64,000 nt of DNA from Aplectana chamaeleonis (GCA_029168955.1 JAPDOI010001499.1:1-64000), one strand, 5' to 3'. Counted from the first letter of the stretch, positions 1-13,034 are shown. Numbers and translations: made by a program. Notes: generated from the sequence alone by a model not told the origin.

Positions 1-940
1 AATGAAATAATCGTTCAAGTCAATTTAAAACTAAATATTCATGTCAGATACAATTAATAAATATCATTTTGAAATAATTAATTGAAAAGTTCGAACAGTG
101 TTCTCCAAAATAAAATAATAACGATGATTTCGGTTTTAACAGCTGGGGTCGAATTGCAAACTGTTCTTTAAGAGAGGGTTAGTAGACTGAAACCACGATT
201 CACACTAACAACAAGTAAAAATACAGAAAAAAGAAAGAGTGCCTAACAAATGTTGAATAATCAGCCCAGCACCAAATAATAGAAAAGAAGTAGACTAGAA
301 TGATACAGCACAATAATATAGTGAGCCCAGAATATTGAAGAAAGTTTGACAGGGTACTGCACCAGCACAGCAGGACCAGAATATGTCAAATGAGCTACAA
401 TAGAATACGTTAGACGGGCCGCAAAAACTGGGCTCAAGGCATCAGATCGGGCCCAGGATTGAGAGAAAACCGCTGGTTCAGGCTGAGCGGCATCGATTAA
501 AGGGCGAGCAGCAGCTACTGTAATGGCGTTGGGTCCCGATAGGAATGGACGAGTTTACACGCCCCGCCCCAGCCACGCCCACGACAACTCGGCCCGAGAT
601 TTGGAAATATAGTCGCGATTCCTTTCCAGGCGAGAGAGTGTGATATACAGGGAAAGCGAGGCCTAGCTCCTCCTAATACCCTACTGAAAAAACGGCGAGA
701 AGTAAAACTAATAAAATATATATGGGTATTAACACTAAATTTCACGCTTCTCTAAGGTTAAGAGGCAAAATTAGTCTATATTCTTCCTATTACAGAAGCA
801 ACATCACTAAGATAATCAACTTGAGACCAATCTCAACTTAACATATGAGAAGCTCAAAGTGTGTAGAACAGACCATTAATAACATCCTTTAAACTGGTTT
901 AGGAAGAACATCTTTTTCCAATTCCCAAGTAAGTGATTCC
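1..940. other. Unassigned non-coding stretch
   Basis: AT-rich at the left, with a GC-richer block at roughly 500-680. Open frames here are short and have no recognisable domain or codon character. I see no gene, RNA gene or clear repeat structure before the LINE target site at 941. Confidence 0.5.
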
Positions 941-952
941 ACTCATGCAAGA
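941..952 (+). repeat. Target-site duplication of LINE copy A, left
   Basis: ACTCATGCAAGA lies immediately before the LINE 5' end and is repeated exactly at 4453-4464 after the (GAA)n tail. This fixes both boundaries of copy A. Confidence 0.9.
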
Positions 953-3900
953 GCTGCCGAGATGTCGTACGTTCGTGCCGTGGCAGTGTGGAGGAAAGAA
1001 GATCGCCTCCGTGCAAACCGACGTCATCCCCTCCACAAAGAGGGTTTTTGTCATGGCTGAGGCACTGGTCGGCCGCGACTCTCCTTGGGATTCTCCTACA
1101 AAGGGCCGAGCGTCGGTGAGGAATCCTGGATTCATCAGAGAGTGTTTCCAGCGCGCCACGTGCGGAGAGGATGCCGACTGGAGACATACCAGCGTCCAGT
1201 GCTTCCGGATGCCAAAAGGTGGAGTGCATCTCTCCTGTTCGGGTCTCTCTCAGTTCTGGCGAAGCATCATAACTCATCTTTTTCGTTGTGTGTTATACTC
1301 CTCACCTTCCATCTCGAATTCCTCTATCTCAAATCGCCCCCTTTCCATTGTGCATATCAATCTAAACGGCCTTCGTGCTAAAGCTTTCTGAACTCTCTCT
1401 TTGCACGTACTTACCATCCAGACGTGATCATGGTTCAAGAAACCAAGCTCTCTCCATCCCTACCTATCCTCATCCCAATATCCCAGGCTATACTTCTTAC
1501 CATGCTCCAAGGTCATCTCTCGGCGGTGGAGTCTCTACTTTCGTTCTATCTTCACTTCCCTCACACCTCATTCCCAGCACCCCCCACGGACGGTACTCTC
1601 GAGTACCTCCCAATCCATCTCCCCTAAAAACAGCTTACATATCTTTTCAGCATATACATTCCGACACTACAACTTCATGCCCTTCATCTTACAATCCTGG
1701 CTCCACTTCTCAAGCAGCTGAGTGACTGCTCCCTCTCATCCTCGAATTGATTTTTTTTCGCGGGTGATTTCAACGCTCACACCTTTTGCTCGTCTCTCAG
1801 TTCTGCGATGTTAGCAGAAATGACGTCGAAGAATGGGCAGATGGGTGCGACCTGGTCATTCTAAACGATGATCAGCCCTCATCTCGTCTCCCCTGCCAAC
1901 CGATCTTCTAGCCGGAACATATCTCTTGTCTCGTCCAACCTTTCTAGAAACACGCTCATGGTCTACCTCGACTACTCTGCCAAGTGACCACGTTCCTGTC
2001 TTTGTCCCACGCATCGATCCTCCAGACTCTCTCGCTCCCTTTTCTGGTGTTCGCCCGGCGTTCTTATCTTAATTTGGAGGGCCGAGCAGACTGGCGCCTG
2101 TTCAGTGCTTGCGCTTCGCCTATCCGGCAGATTACCCGTGGAATGGGAGCGTGCACCAGAAGGAGTGCCATCTATCTGGCGCAATCCACCAGACCATGAA
2201 TGCACGGCTATCCCTATCGATTGGCGATCAAGACGTTCTATCCCAAATGTCAACAGGAAATCCTCGACAAAATTAGAACAGGAGTAAGGGAGGAGAGCAG
2301 TTAATCACCTGGACCCCGTGGTTTGCTGAGCTGGACAGTGAGATCAAAAAGGATTTGGACAGACACAAGAAAGAAAGAGTGGGAGGAGTTCACCGGACAG
2401 ATGGACTTTAAGGCGGACAGTGCAGCAGCTACTTGGAAGGTTTTACGCAGGCTTTCGGGTAAAGCTCACCCGCCACCGTCTCCACTATCGAATTCGACAA
2501 CGGCGTATTCCGTCAGGAAAGGAAGCCGCTTAAGAAGAAGTTTTTTCATCACCAGTGCTAAACGAGGTCCGCAGAATAGATTGACTGTAAGAGAGCTGTG
2601 CCGCCTCCCGCTTATGAGCACGGCCGAAGCACTACTACGACGCAAATTGAGAAGATTATAAAGGAAATGCGGAACTCTCTAGAGCTGTGGTCCTGATGGG
2701 ATTATGTCCTGCTGTCTTGAAGAAGATACCCACTGACTTACTACCGCTCCTCACTGATGTGATAAACTCCTCGTTCATGTCGTGTACTATCCATAAAATT
2801 GGAAGATGGCAAACGTCGTTCCTTTGCCCAAGCCTATGGCAAACTGAGCTTCAGTCAAGGGATATCGGCCCATTAGCTTGTTGTCTTCTTTTGCTAAAGT
2901 AGCTGAAAAGCTGATCGTCAAAGACCTGGCCGAGCACAACGAGAGACAGGTGTTTCAGCATGGATTCAGAAAAATGCATTCCACCACAACAGCTTTCTGT
3001 TAGAAATTACGAGCTATGCAATTGATGGTTTCAACGCGTATAAGCCAGGAAAAAACTGCCAGCAGATTGCCTTGGATCTCACTGGGCTTTCTTTCAGGTA
3101 GTCTTGGTATCTTATCAAACAACTTACTGGAGTCATCTTTAATCCCGCCACGCGCCCAAAGCGCTGAATGGCTGCATTCACTAAGAGGAAGACAGGCTAG
3201 AGTGATGTTCCAGGAATCATGTCTCAAACAGCATTCCGGTTACAGCTGGAGTCCCACAGAGGCGATTGTATTGTCGCCTGCTCTCTTCAGTCTGTACCTC
3301 GAAGATATGCCCCGCCCCCCACCCCAAGATATCAAGGTGGTCGCTTGCGCTGATGATATGACTGTCTTGTGTCGTGATCGGGACATGAATGTGGCCGCCG
3401 CTAAGATTAACGAATTGCTGACCGCACTGAAAAAGCTTCTTCACGACCGCAAAATGCTGAAGATTTCTGCGTCCGTCATCGATATCTGTACTCTTGGACC
3501 ACATCTGAACACGGCGGCATCCGTATGTCGTATGGAATGGAGATCGTTTGCCTATGCCCGCTTCCCAAGGCTTCTCGGACTCGTACTCGATCCGTCGCTC
3601 AAACTCCATAAGAACACGGAACAGAAGCGGGCTATCGTTAAAGCGAAGCAATAACATTGCTTAGAGCTACTGGGCCGGTACAACGTGGATGGTAGTACGA
3701 AAGGCAAGTATTACATTGCACTGGAATACGGCGCCCCAGTTTGGCAGCATCTAGTTTCGGAATCCTCTTGGACTGGGATACAACGCATTTGAATGCAGCT
3801 CTTCGAATCGCCACCAGGTGTGCAAAGAAGTTCCCCAGTCGATCACTTGCATGCTGAGACCCGCTTATTACCAGTAAGGGAAGGGGCACTGTGAGCTCCA

Positions 3901-4452
3901 GGCCCAGCAATTTTTCGTCAACATTGTGTCAAACAGCCGTCCACCCTATCTTGGAAGTGCTAAAGCCCCGTCAGAGAAAGAAAGATCAGAAAGCCATTAC
4001 GCTGATGCTCCCAGCAAAGTCGTCTGCAGAAGATGGCACGACTCACCTTGAGAACGACTCCGTCTATTGCGCGAGGAGCATACTCAGTTTATTACGGTGT
4101 CATCTGGAAAAGGCGGTCATTAATCCCATATTGGGGGTAGTGCCGCCCCAGGTCTGCACATCGAGGCTCAACTCCGGCAGAAAAGGGCCCATGCACGCTC
4201 GCATCGATACGCTGTGGTCACTCTACAATGCTAATGTCTTATGTCAGCAGGATTGACGGCGAGTAAATCTGATGTGTGCCCGGACTGCGGTGCATCAGCC
4301 ACGATACCGCACATTTTTCCAACTGTCCGGAGAGACCACCACCACGCTGACCGTAATGGACTTATGGACGAATCCATTGCTGATCGCTTGGGTTCCTCAA
4401 CCTGCAATGACCGAACCCTTCACTCAATGTGGCTGCAAAGAAGAAGAAGAAG
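953..4452 (+). mobile_element. LINE copy A (2A/PHD/APE-RT family), full length but decayed
   Basis: This is a non-LTR retrotransposon that once encoded an endonuclease/reverse transcriptase for target-primed insertion. It begins with the family terminus CTGCCGAGATGTCGTACG and ends with GGCTGCAAAGAAGAAG. The 12-bp sequence ACTCATGCAAGA occurs at 941-952 and again at 4453-4464 as a target-site duplication, so both ends are intact. Fragments of the endonuclease (near 1340-1800), the RT core (3016-3654, with ADDMTVLC in place of YADD because Y is replaced by C) and the C-terminal finger (near 4270-4420) are readable in shifting frames. Numerous small insertions break the frame, far more than in copies D and E, to which it is otherwise very close. 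It is a pseudo-element that cannot make the protein as written. Confidence 0.93.
3016..3654 (+). pseudogene. Broken reverse transcriptase core of LINE copy A
   Basis: A 212-codon open frame covers part of the RT palm and thumb. It contains the segments ALFSLYLEDMP, VVACADDMTVLCRDRD and LLGLVLDPSLKLHKN, which align with the better preserved copies D-G. The catalytic box reads CADD rather than YADD. The upstream palm motifs are shifted out of frame by inserted bases, and the frame stops just before the conserved thumb segment. It is a fragment of the LINE polyprotein, not a gene of its own. Confidence 0.85.
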
Positions 4453-4464
4453 ACTCATGCAAGA
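4453..4464 (+). repeat. Target-site duplication of LINE copy A, right
   Basis: ACTCATGCAAGA directly follows the GAAGAAGAAG tail of copy A and matches 941-952. Confidence 0.9.
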
Positions 4465-5149
4465 AAAAACCATCATTAATCAGTCCTAGGACTACAGAGG
4501 AATATATTAGCCTACTAGTTAGCAGAAAGTCTCCTTCTCCATCATCACAGTCCGTCTTAGGTTCGATCCACTTCATCCTTAGAAAAAGATATATGAGATC
4601 GGATTTCTTATGAATAAATCACACGCATAGTAACAAGATAAAACTTGGAGAACCTAGCGGGAATCGAGGCACTTCGACTGATATGGAGATTTGAGAAACT
4701 TGTTTCTGCAGAGCGAAACACTCATGAACTACACCCCCCTCACCCTTCGAAGCTTCGGTATTTACTCCCGTAATTTTTGAGGTTTTTCGACGGTGAGTAA
4801 ACCTAACTCTGCATTAGAAATAGCATGAATAACAATTCATTAGAAAACATTCAATATTCCATAGTCGCATGCCTTTCACATATTCTACTACTTGAATCGT
4901 CTCAAGAAGATAAATCGGTTGCCGGAGAACTCACACCCGAGCGCACCCGAGACAGCGCGATGACGTCACAGGCGGCGGCGAGCGTCTCGTTGTCGTGCAC
5001 TCTCCCTCTCTCACCTTCGCGGCCGTTCACCCGGGACGGCAAACGGGGGAAGGCATGAAATGAGCCACCGAATACATCGCAGGGTGTGAATATCGGAAGT
5101 GCAGGATGTAACTGGTGACAGAGATAGTAATATGGATGCCATCAAAGCT
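4465..5149. other. Unassigned spacer between LINE A and the RTE remnant
   Basis: AT-rich sequence gives way to a GC-rich patch at about 4920-5050 that includes the palindrome TGACGTCA near 4962. No supportable gene was seen. Confidence 0.4.
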
Positions 5150-5231
5150 ATATATACCTTACCTTGATACCTTGATGGTCCATCTTCATCGGCGGTCTTC
5201 TCGATGTGGACCACATTCGCTCCAGTTTTCC

Positions 5232-5818
5232 CTAGAAAGAGCAACAGTCATCCAGTATGGTAAAGCCTTTTTTGTTTGAATGACTTGTTGAAATCGTCAC
5301 CCAACGCGTCGCAGGTCGTCCCTGGGGAGGTCCTTTTGACTTCGCGGGGATACTAGTGTGTGATCCTGGTACTCCATCTATCGTCCCAACTCTTCGCAGC
5401 ACATGTCCTGCCCATCTGTGCTTCACCAGACTCAATAATGGGATACTGCGTCTCGTATGCCAGACTGCTTCCGGAGTTCGCAGCTGCTCTTGAGCCCTTC
5501 CTGCCATATGTCTTCGACGATTTGTTCTTTCCAACAGGCACCTTTCCAATGCCCAATGTGTGTTGTTCTCCAGGGCAACAAAGTCCCCCTTGGTGTGGGC
5601 CCACGTCTCGGTACCATAGCACAATGGTACAGGTAGTGCACCGTAGGGTCAAACAGGTGAGCACGCAGCTTGCTGTCCTGAATCTCGCTGAGGTCACTTC
5701 TCGGATTGTGCTCATCGCTGCCCACGCTGATCTTCTTCGTCGGTCCAATCTCCTTCGACAGATCGTTTTCCATATTGAGTTCTCGTCCTAGGTAGACATG
5801 GCTATCAACTCGATCCAC
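5232..5818 (-). pseudogene. C-terminal region of the RTE polyprotein, frameshifted
   Basis: Minus-strand frames here carry GRELNMENDLSKEI, YGTETWAHTKGD, LVKHRWAGHVLRR and PPQGRPATRWV, the usual order in the thumb and C-terminal part of RTE proteins. At least two frame changes are needed to read it through. It is continuous with the RT fragment to its right. Confidence 0.85.
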
Positions 5819-5931
5819 TTCACGTTTCCTTCAGGTAGAGTTGGTCCGCCGTCGCACCATCGGTTGGTCATCGTCTGAGTCTTCCCCATGTTCATTGTCA
5901 AACCCAATCGCGCTGCCCACGCGCTATTCAA

Positions 5932-6295
5932 CTAATTCAGCATTTCGTTCATCTCTTGAGTGCTGCCACTGATAAACACAATATCGTCCGCGAACCTTAG
6001 ATTGGACAGCTTCTTCCCATCCCGATGCTCAAACGCTTTATCTTCCCAATCAAGTTTGCTCATCGCATGCTGTCGAAACAGTCGTGAAGAGCTTCGGCGA
6101 TATTGAGTCACCTTGCCGGACTCCTTTCTCGATTGGAATGCGTGCGCGGCTTCCTTTCGAATAACTGCACCGTTGTAGAATGTTCCTGTATTGCACAGCT
6201 CCAGAACGTTCACGTATGCAGAATCCACTCCGGCATGCAACAAGGCGTTTAAAACAGCGTTTGTCTCCACCGAATCGAATAACTTTTGTAATCAA
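5932..6295 (-). pseudogene. RT fingers/palm fragment of the RTE element
   Basis: Two overlapping minus-strand frames together carry the RTE segments for ALLHAGVDSAYVNVLELC, IEKGVRQGDSISPKLF and LSNLRFADDIVFISGSTQE. FADD is the RTE form of the polymerase active site, with both aspartates present. A one-base shift near 6110-6130 separates the GVRQGD box from the FADD box. Only part of the RT domain is covered. Confidence 0.88.
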
Positions 6296-8405
6296 CGAAC
6301 GTCAGGCACAACGGCGGTTTGTATTCACAGCATCGTTCGATTAATTGAGACACGGTGTGAATACGTTCATGCAACAAAAACCCTTCCTGAATCCTGCCTG
6401 CTCTACGGGTTGGTAAGCGTCAACTGTAGCCTCTCCAGACGATTGAGGATTATCTTGGCGGGAAGAGGCTTTATACGGGGATCGACAGCAGGGCAATAGG
6501 ACGGTAGTTCCCAATATCCTCCTTGTCTCCCTTCTTGAAAATCAGAACCGTCTTCGAGCATTTCCACTGAGTCTGGGTATGGATCCCGCTTCGAGGTAAG
6601 GAAGTTGAAATGCTTCGCGAAAATTCTACACGTGGCTTCGCGCCTCCACTCTCAGCAAATCTGCAGAGATACCATCAGGAGCCAGGAGCTGTTATTCCCC
6701 TTCTTGCGAGCGATCGCGAGGCATTAGCAACCTCGGATAAGAGAATAGGTGGCACTGGATTATCGGTTGGAAGGAACATCTAGGAACCGGCGTAGTTGAG
6801 CGATAGAGATCCGTGTAGAGATTCCCATAACAATGCGTTCCATATCCACTCTTGCAGTTCTGGGTGTTCCATGTTTGCGCCTCAGGCACGTCGTTACATT
6901 ACGATAATCCGTGAGGATCATTTCGACGGCGTTTGCAGAACTCTTTGCTTTTGAGCGGCGGTCGATACCAACCATTTCTCCGGTGTTTCTCGAGATTCCC
7001 CCGACTGCTATGACGGACCTTGTTGGTGACGATCACTTCTCGCATATGTATGCTGCGGTTGGATCCCTTCTTGATTCACCTCGTGGTTTGAGAAGTTCTC
7101 GAGGCTTTGGGCGATTAGAGTCTTCCCTCTCCTGGCTGTTTGATGACTGCATTGTGGCCTTTCCACATTGAAGCAGACCTTTGGCGAGCTCTTCGAAGTC
7201 CGCCGTGGGATTATCAACCAGTCTCAAGGGTAGTCATCAGAGCTAGCTTCCATTGCAACTCTCGTTGTACTGAGGAAGAAAGCGAACAGGTGCAGGACGA
7301 TGTGTATCGCTTTTAAAGACTCGTTTGTTGAGACGGATCTTTGCCCAGTAGTCTGCAATGATCAGACCCACCGCCAGTCGAATAAGGAAGGCACCACAGT
7401 GACATCCATCAAGCTCCACTTCCGATTACGCGCAGAACGATGGTCCAGCTCCGAGATGCGTTAATCCATTGGGACTTTTCCATGTCCATATCGATAGTGC
7501 AATTTCTTTTCAAACAATGAGTTTCCGTGGAACAAGTTGCATGATGACATCAGGTCCAGAGCGCGATAGCCATTGCTGTTTGTTCCCGTCCCCATGTGGG
7601 CCAAGTCTCCAGTTACCGTCGCTTCCGTTTGCCAAGATGGTGTTGAAGCTACCCGCACACGAATTTGTAGTAAGACTTCTCCTTCTGATTGCCGCCTCCA
7701 GTTCAGCGTAGAAACTATCCGCTTCTCTCGTCCCAAAATTCATCGGTAGAAGACGCTGTAACAGTTCGACGGAGATAATGGCCTTGTGTTCGGTCTTCAA
7801 TCGCAGGATTGCTATATACGGGGGCCCAACACTTCGTGAAAGTGGACGATATGCTGAATTCACTGGGTGAACGAGAAAGCCGACTCACCTCAATATTCTT
7901 CGCAGTAACGCTTTTTGTCCCAATATTTTATCAGCTCTCCTTTATCAGTCACTCCTCGTGTACGATCCACTTGACCTTCGTTTCCTGCAAACCCAGACGA
8001 CATCGTATTTGATTCTTTCTGGACTGATGAAGGAGAGTTCTGGAGGTCTGTGTCGGACGCAGCTGTTCGGCAATTATGCGTGCATATGTTTCCAGACTAC
8101 CAAGTCCGCGTTGGGTGTGGGGTTTTCAATGACGCCGGTAGAGGCATCTCCGGGCGTCGTGGGAGGAGGAAACTTATATCCAGATTTCGGGTCGGTTTCA
8201 TAATATTGGCGAATGTAGGAGCAAGTTTGTGGTCTAGATTACTCGGAGTGCAGAGCCGGTGCTTTATCGGAAGCCGCCCGTTCTCACATTAAGATAAACT
8301 AATGTTACGGCGAACTGCGTGACCGTTTGTGCCGTTAGCCATTTCATAGCAGAGACGAATCTCGTTCATCAATGTTCACCCCTTCACCACGATGAGGTGA
8401 CACAT

Positions 8406-9487
8406 AAAGGGGAAAGCTATATATAGTGTAATATTAAATGTCGTATAATTTCTAAATGGATTGTCCCTCCTCTGAAATCGCAAACTTTTCATATTCATGG
8501 TTCAATTCTAGGGAGTCACTCGCGTTAAGTTCACATTCACGAGCCTGATATCGAGCGATTATTATAATGTCAAAAGATGGCCATATTTTACTTGTAATGT
8601 TATTTCTTTAAAGGCAGTGGTCGCGCTCAAATATGCTCGTCTTCTTTTCCTCTCTGAACATTTTTCTGGGTATAGAGTAGTAGAACCTATAAGAAAAAAT
8701 CGCGAAAAAACGCTGTTCTAGGCCAAATTTGAAGCCTGAACTTCCTTGCCCTTTGATGGTGGACGAGTCCACCCCACATCATCGGCATCGATGATCTCTA
8801 GTATCAAGAACATCAGTTGGCTTGAAATTGAATTTCAATCAATGAAACTTCGGATTTATGTACACATCTAGTCAAAAACATTGACTGAAGTGCTTGCTTT
8901 CATTGTTCAACTGTTTTATTGGGTAAATTTGCATTTATTTCTTCCTCTGAGTGTCGATGATTTTCGACTGCTTGGCATGAGACTGTGATCTTTCTGTGCA
9001 CGTGTGCACGAACTGGAAGTTTAGGGTTTTAATAACTCTAATTCTAGCCCGTTTTTCACCGCGCTACCTTCATAGTTTTTGAGCTGTTTTTCATCTGAGG
9101 TGATTTTTGTAGTTTTTTCGATAACGTTTTTCATCGTGACCACTGCCTTTAACTTCAATGCACAGGCTCTCAACTACATCATGCCTTCAACAACCAACCT
9201 TCAGCAAAGTCTTGCACAAAATAATTCCAGTCGTCAAGGTATGAGACTTATAGAACTAATCACTGTATACCTTGGTGTATTTCGAAAGTACGTTTCATAC
9301 TGAATTTTTTCTAAGATTTTGCCACTTATCTAACAGATGAACTTGGTCAGAGCTATCTACATACCCACCAAGAAAAGGAACCAGGCAGGATGAAATTGCT
9401 GAAGAGCTCCGTGGGTACAGACCTGTTTTGTTAACACCGTGAATGGAGAGCCTCCTACAGAAGCAGAATGCCATCCACTTATCTAAG
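8406..9487. other. Unassigned spacer between the RTE remnant and LINE B
   Basis: Mostly AT-rich non-coding sequence. A short segment at about 9172-9239 is bounded by AG and GTATGA and could be a stray exon, but nothing around it supports a gene. No structure was seen in the rest. Confidence 0.35.
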
Positions 9488-10396
9488 CTGCCGAGATGTC
9501 GTACGTTCGTGCCGTGGCAGTGTGGAGAAAGAAGACCACCTCCGTGCGCCAAACCGACGTCAATCCTACCCTCCGCGGGAGGGTTTTTTGTCATGGGAGA
9601 GGTGCTGGCTGGCCGCAGCTCTCCTGAAGATCTTACTGCAAAGAGCCGGCGTCGAGAGGAACCCAGGACCCGCGAAGAAGAAGTACCCATGTGCCACATG
9701 CGACAGAGATGTCAGGTGGTATGGAACCAGCGTCCAATGTTTTGGATGCGAAAGGTGGAATGCACTTCTACTTGTTCGGGTCTCTCAGCTCTGCCGAGCA
9801 CCACGATTCTTCCTTTCGTTGTATTGTGTGCTCCGCCTCCAGTAACTCAAATTCCTCATCTACCAACCGCCCCCTCTCTAGTAGTACATATCAATCTCAA
9901 CGGCCTTCGCGCCAAGCTTTCTGAATTATCTCTCTTTTGCCCGTACTCATCACCGGATGTTATCATGGTTCAGGAAACCAAACTCTCTCCCTCTGCTACC
10001 TCTCGACATCCAAACATCCCGGGCTATACTGCTTATCATACTCTCGGGAGGTCATCTCAGAGAGGCGGAGTCTCTACTTTTGTTCTGTCGTCTCTTCCTC
10101 TCACATCATTCCAAACACTCCAGTGGATGGCACTCTCAGTACATCCCCATCCATCTACACCTCTAAAAACTCCCTTTCTCTTTTCAATATATACATTCCT
10201 CCTCCTACATCCTGTCCACCAACCTTACAACCCTATCTCCCTCTACTCAAGCAGCTGTTATGACTGCTCTATCTCTCCCTCAATTGTCTTTGCGGGTGAC
10301 TTCAATGCTCACACGTTCTGCTCATCGCTTGACTCTGATGCTAGAGGAAATGACGTCGAAGAATGGGCGGAGGAGTGCGATCTGGTTATCCCTTAA
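9443..10396 (+). pseudogene. Endonuclease-region open frame of LINE copy B
   Basis: The last two thirds of this 317-codon frame encode the APE-type endonuclease, the nicking enzyme of target-primed reverse transcription. Readable landmarks are HINLNGLRAKL (catalytic N region), VIMVQETKLS (with the conserved QETK) and FAGDFNAHTF (GDFN box). The first 100 codons are read in a frame different from the zinc finger, so a frameshift precedes the endonuclease. The frame stops shortly after EEWAEECDLVIP, before the distal endonuclease SDH box. Confidence 0.85.
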
Positions 10397-13034
10397 CGAT
10401 GACCAGCCCACTCGTCTCCCTGCCTGCGGCCGATCTTCCAGCCCAGACATCTCCCTTGTCTCTTCTAATCTCTCTAATGCCTGCTCTTGGTCTACATCCA
10501 CACAACTCTTTCCAGTGATCACACATTCCGGTCTTTGTCAATATCGATCTCTCTAACTCTCTTTTGCTCCCTATACAGGTGTTGCGTCATCGTTCTTATC
10601 TCAATTTAGGCCTTGCAGACTGGAGCCTGTTCAGGGAGGTTGCACTCCGCCATAACGGCCGAATATCGTGGAATGGCAATGTATACCAGAAGGAGCGCCA
10701 CTTCTCTGATGCCATCCGGAAGGCGATGAGAAGCTGCGATCCCTGAAGGTCGTGTCAAGACCTTCTTTCCCAATGTCACCAGGGAGACACTGCAGAAGAT
10801 AAGGACAAAGGGACGCAAAGAGAGCTGCTGATCATCTTGACCCAGACATTGCCGAGCTGGATAATGAGATTCAGGATGGACCTTATTAGGATTACAAGAA
10901 AGAATCTTGGGAAAAGTTTCACTGAGAAGATGAACTTCAGGAGTGATGCTGCCCAGCAACGTGGAAGGCTTTGAAAAAGGATCTCCTGAAAGGTCACCTC
11001 CTCCAACAATTCCACGATTGAATTCGACGGCGGAGTCTTTGAGAATCAGGGAAAAGGAGGCCGCAAATGCTCTTCGGGAAGCAATTTTCATAACTAAAAC
11101 AAAGAGAGAAGCAGAATAGAATAACTGTTCCGGGAACTCTGTAGAGTGCCACTTATGACTGAAGATGATGCAGTCACGCCCGCTCAGGTCGAAGGAGGAG
11201 AGGTTATCAGGAGGAAATGAGTAACTCGAAGAGCAGTAGGGCCAGATGGCTTGAGCCCAGCAGTTCTAAAGAGACTGCCCAGTGAACTACTATCCCTGTC
11301 TCGCTGACGTCATTAATACATCGTTTCGGACCTGGTACATTACCTCAAGATTGGAAAGTAGCACGCGCGTCATCCCATTGCACCTAAGCCGGAGTAAATC
11401 ACTATCCACGGCAAAAGGTTACAGGCCAATCGGTCTTCTCTCACCTATTGCCAAGGTTGCGGAAAAATTGGCTGTGGAGGAGCTCTCCGAACACAATAGC
11501 AAACAAAAGCTTATCAACGCATGGTTTCCGTAAGCCTTTACATTCCACCACTACGGCCCTACTGGAAATTGTGAGCTATGTTTTGGACGGCTTCAATGCG
11601 CGCGAAACTGCGACAGCGAACCGTAGGTGTAGCCCTCGATCTAACGAAGGCTTTTGACGCACTGTAAACTTGGGCATTTTGTCGGAGAGCCTGTTACAAG
11701 GTCTACCATTCCGCCCTGGCAGAGAAGCTGGTGGATAACCGCATTCACCAAAGGACGTCGGGCAAATGTGCTATTTCAGGGCACGTCTCCAATAGCATCC
11801 CAATCGCCGCCGGCGTACCTCAAGGAGGAGTTTGTATCGCCTGCTCTTTTTAGTCTGTATATTGAGAAGATCTACCCGTTCCATCCCAAGACATCCAAAG
11901 TCGTTGCATATGCGGATGATATTACTATACTATGCCGGGATCGCGACATAAATGTAGCTGCCAGTAAGATCAATGACTACTTGATCGAGTTGAAATGTTT
12001 TCTCGATAGCCAAGATGCTTACGGTCTCTGCCGCTAAATCATCCGTCACAGTCTTTTCCCACTGTTCACTGCGGAACTCGGTTGCTCATCCATGGTGAAA
12101 TGGGACGCGAAAAACTCGCCTGCCGGCCGCCCGATTCCCTAAGCTGCTCCGGACTCGTGTTTGGACCCTTCGCTGAGGTTTCATAAGAACACTGAGCAGA
12201 ACGAAGCTGCAGTGAAAACAAGACTTAACGTCACCATGCTCTCGGCAGGACGTCCTGGGGATGCAGTGAGAAACGATCCTGACCACGTACCAAGGCCATC
12301 GTACAGCCCGCCCTGGAGTATTCCTGCACCAGTCTGGCAGCATATCGTCTCGGACACATCCTGGTCAAGCTGCAGCGCATCCAAGATGGTGCATTGCGAA
12401 TCGCAACAGGCTGATAAAACTCAATAAGGCACCTACACATGCCGAAGCTCGCATCACCTGCCAGTTAAGGACCACTGCCAGCTCCACGCACAACAGCTGT
12501 ACATAAACATTCTGAAGCAGCCAAATCATCCGTCGCGAAGAGTATTAGACCCCGTGAGAGAGAGAGGTATAAAGAAAGCCGTTTGCTGATGCTCACGAAA
12601 ATCAATATACAGAGATGGACTAACGCGCACAACAAGAACGCCTCCGTCTCTTACGTGCTGAGCATACCCAATTCGTCAAGGATCACTTATGCAAGACCGC
12701 CGTAAACTCCCATTCTCCGGAGTCAGTGCCGCCTGAGGTCAGCGAAACCGAAGGATGGAATCAATCGATAGGCGTGCCACCGGGTGCACTGCTGCCTCGT
12801 TGTGCGCTGCGGGCACTGCCCCATGCTTATGTCTTATTTACATAAGATCGATAGCAGCAGACTTGACGAGTGCCCGGATTGTGGTAATAAAGGGCATACT
12901 ACTGCGCACCTTTTCAACTGCCCGATGAGACCGACATCGTTAACAACAGTAGATCTGTGGACGAATCCGACGCTTGTGGCTCAGTTCCTCAGTCTATGAC
13001 AGGACCCTCTCTGTGGCTGCAGAAGAAGAAGAAG
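9488..13034 (+). mobile_element. LINE copy B (2A/PHD/APE-RT family)
   Basis: This copy starts with CTGCCGAGATGTCGTACG and ends in CTGCAGAAGAAGAAGAAG. The first third is well preserved: one frame (9443-10396) runs from the zinc-finger region into the endonuclease, with VHINLNGLRAKLSEL, DVIMVQETKLS and VFAGDFNAHTF. A second frame (9468-9845) carries the 2A-like AGVERNPGP and the CATCDRD...CFGCERW finger. The RT YADDITILCRDRD box is intact near 11910-11950. Frameshifts split the protein many times. No clean target-site duplication is visible (ACTTATCTAAG before versus ACTATATAG after). It represents a different subfamily from copies A, D and E. Confidence 0.92.
9648..9671 (+). other. 2A-like motif GVERNPGP in LINE copy B
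   Basis: These eight codons match the C-terminal signature of 2A ribosome-skipping peptides (D-V/I-E-x-N-P-G-P), except that G replaces the leading D. It lies just after a leucine-rich stretch (LAAALLKILLQRA) and directly before the cysteine-rich finger. The same arrangement is seen at 37884-37907, 42209-42232 and 61894-61917. Confidence 0.7.

Larger units (their letters stand above)
5150..8405 (-). mobile_element. RTE-clade LINE remnant
   Basis: On the minus strand the sequence encodes broken parts of an RTE-type non-LTR retrotransposon. The order from its 5' end (right) is: a 5' leader near 8300-8405 with CACCTCATCGTGGTGAAGGG; an APE-like endonuclease (near 7400-8100, with FHGNSLFE at about 7500); and RT with GVRQGDSISPKLF (near 6100) and LRFADDIVFISGSTQEMNEML (near 5940-6000). 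The C-terminal segment carries YGTETW, HRWAGHVLR and GRPATRW (5230-5600). These are hallmark RTE motifs. The 3' end carries AAGGTATCAAGGTAAGGTA, as RTE tails often do. Frameshifts and stops are everywhere, so it is inactive. No clean target-site duplication was identified, and the ends are approximate. Confidence 0.88.

Noticed and set aside
953..1050. HDV-like or hammerhead ribozyme at the LINE 5' end
   Set aside because: CTGCC/GGCAG could pair, but I could not fit the full conserved HDV or hammerhead core by eye. Kept only as a test in the 5'-terminus finding.
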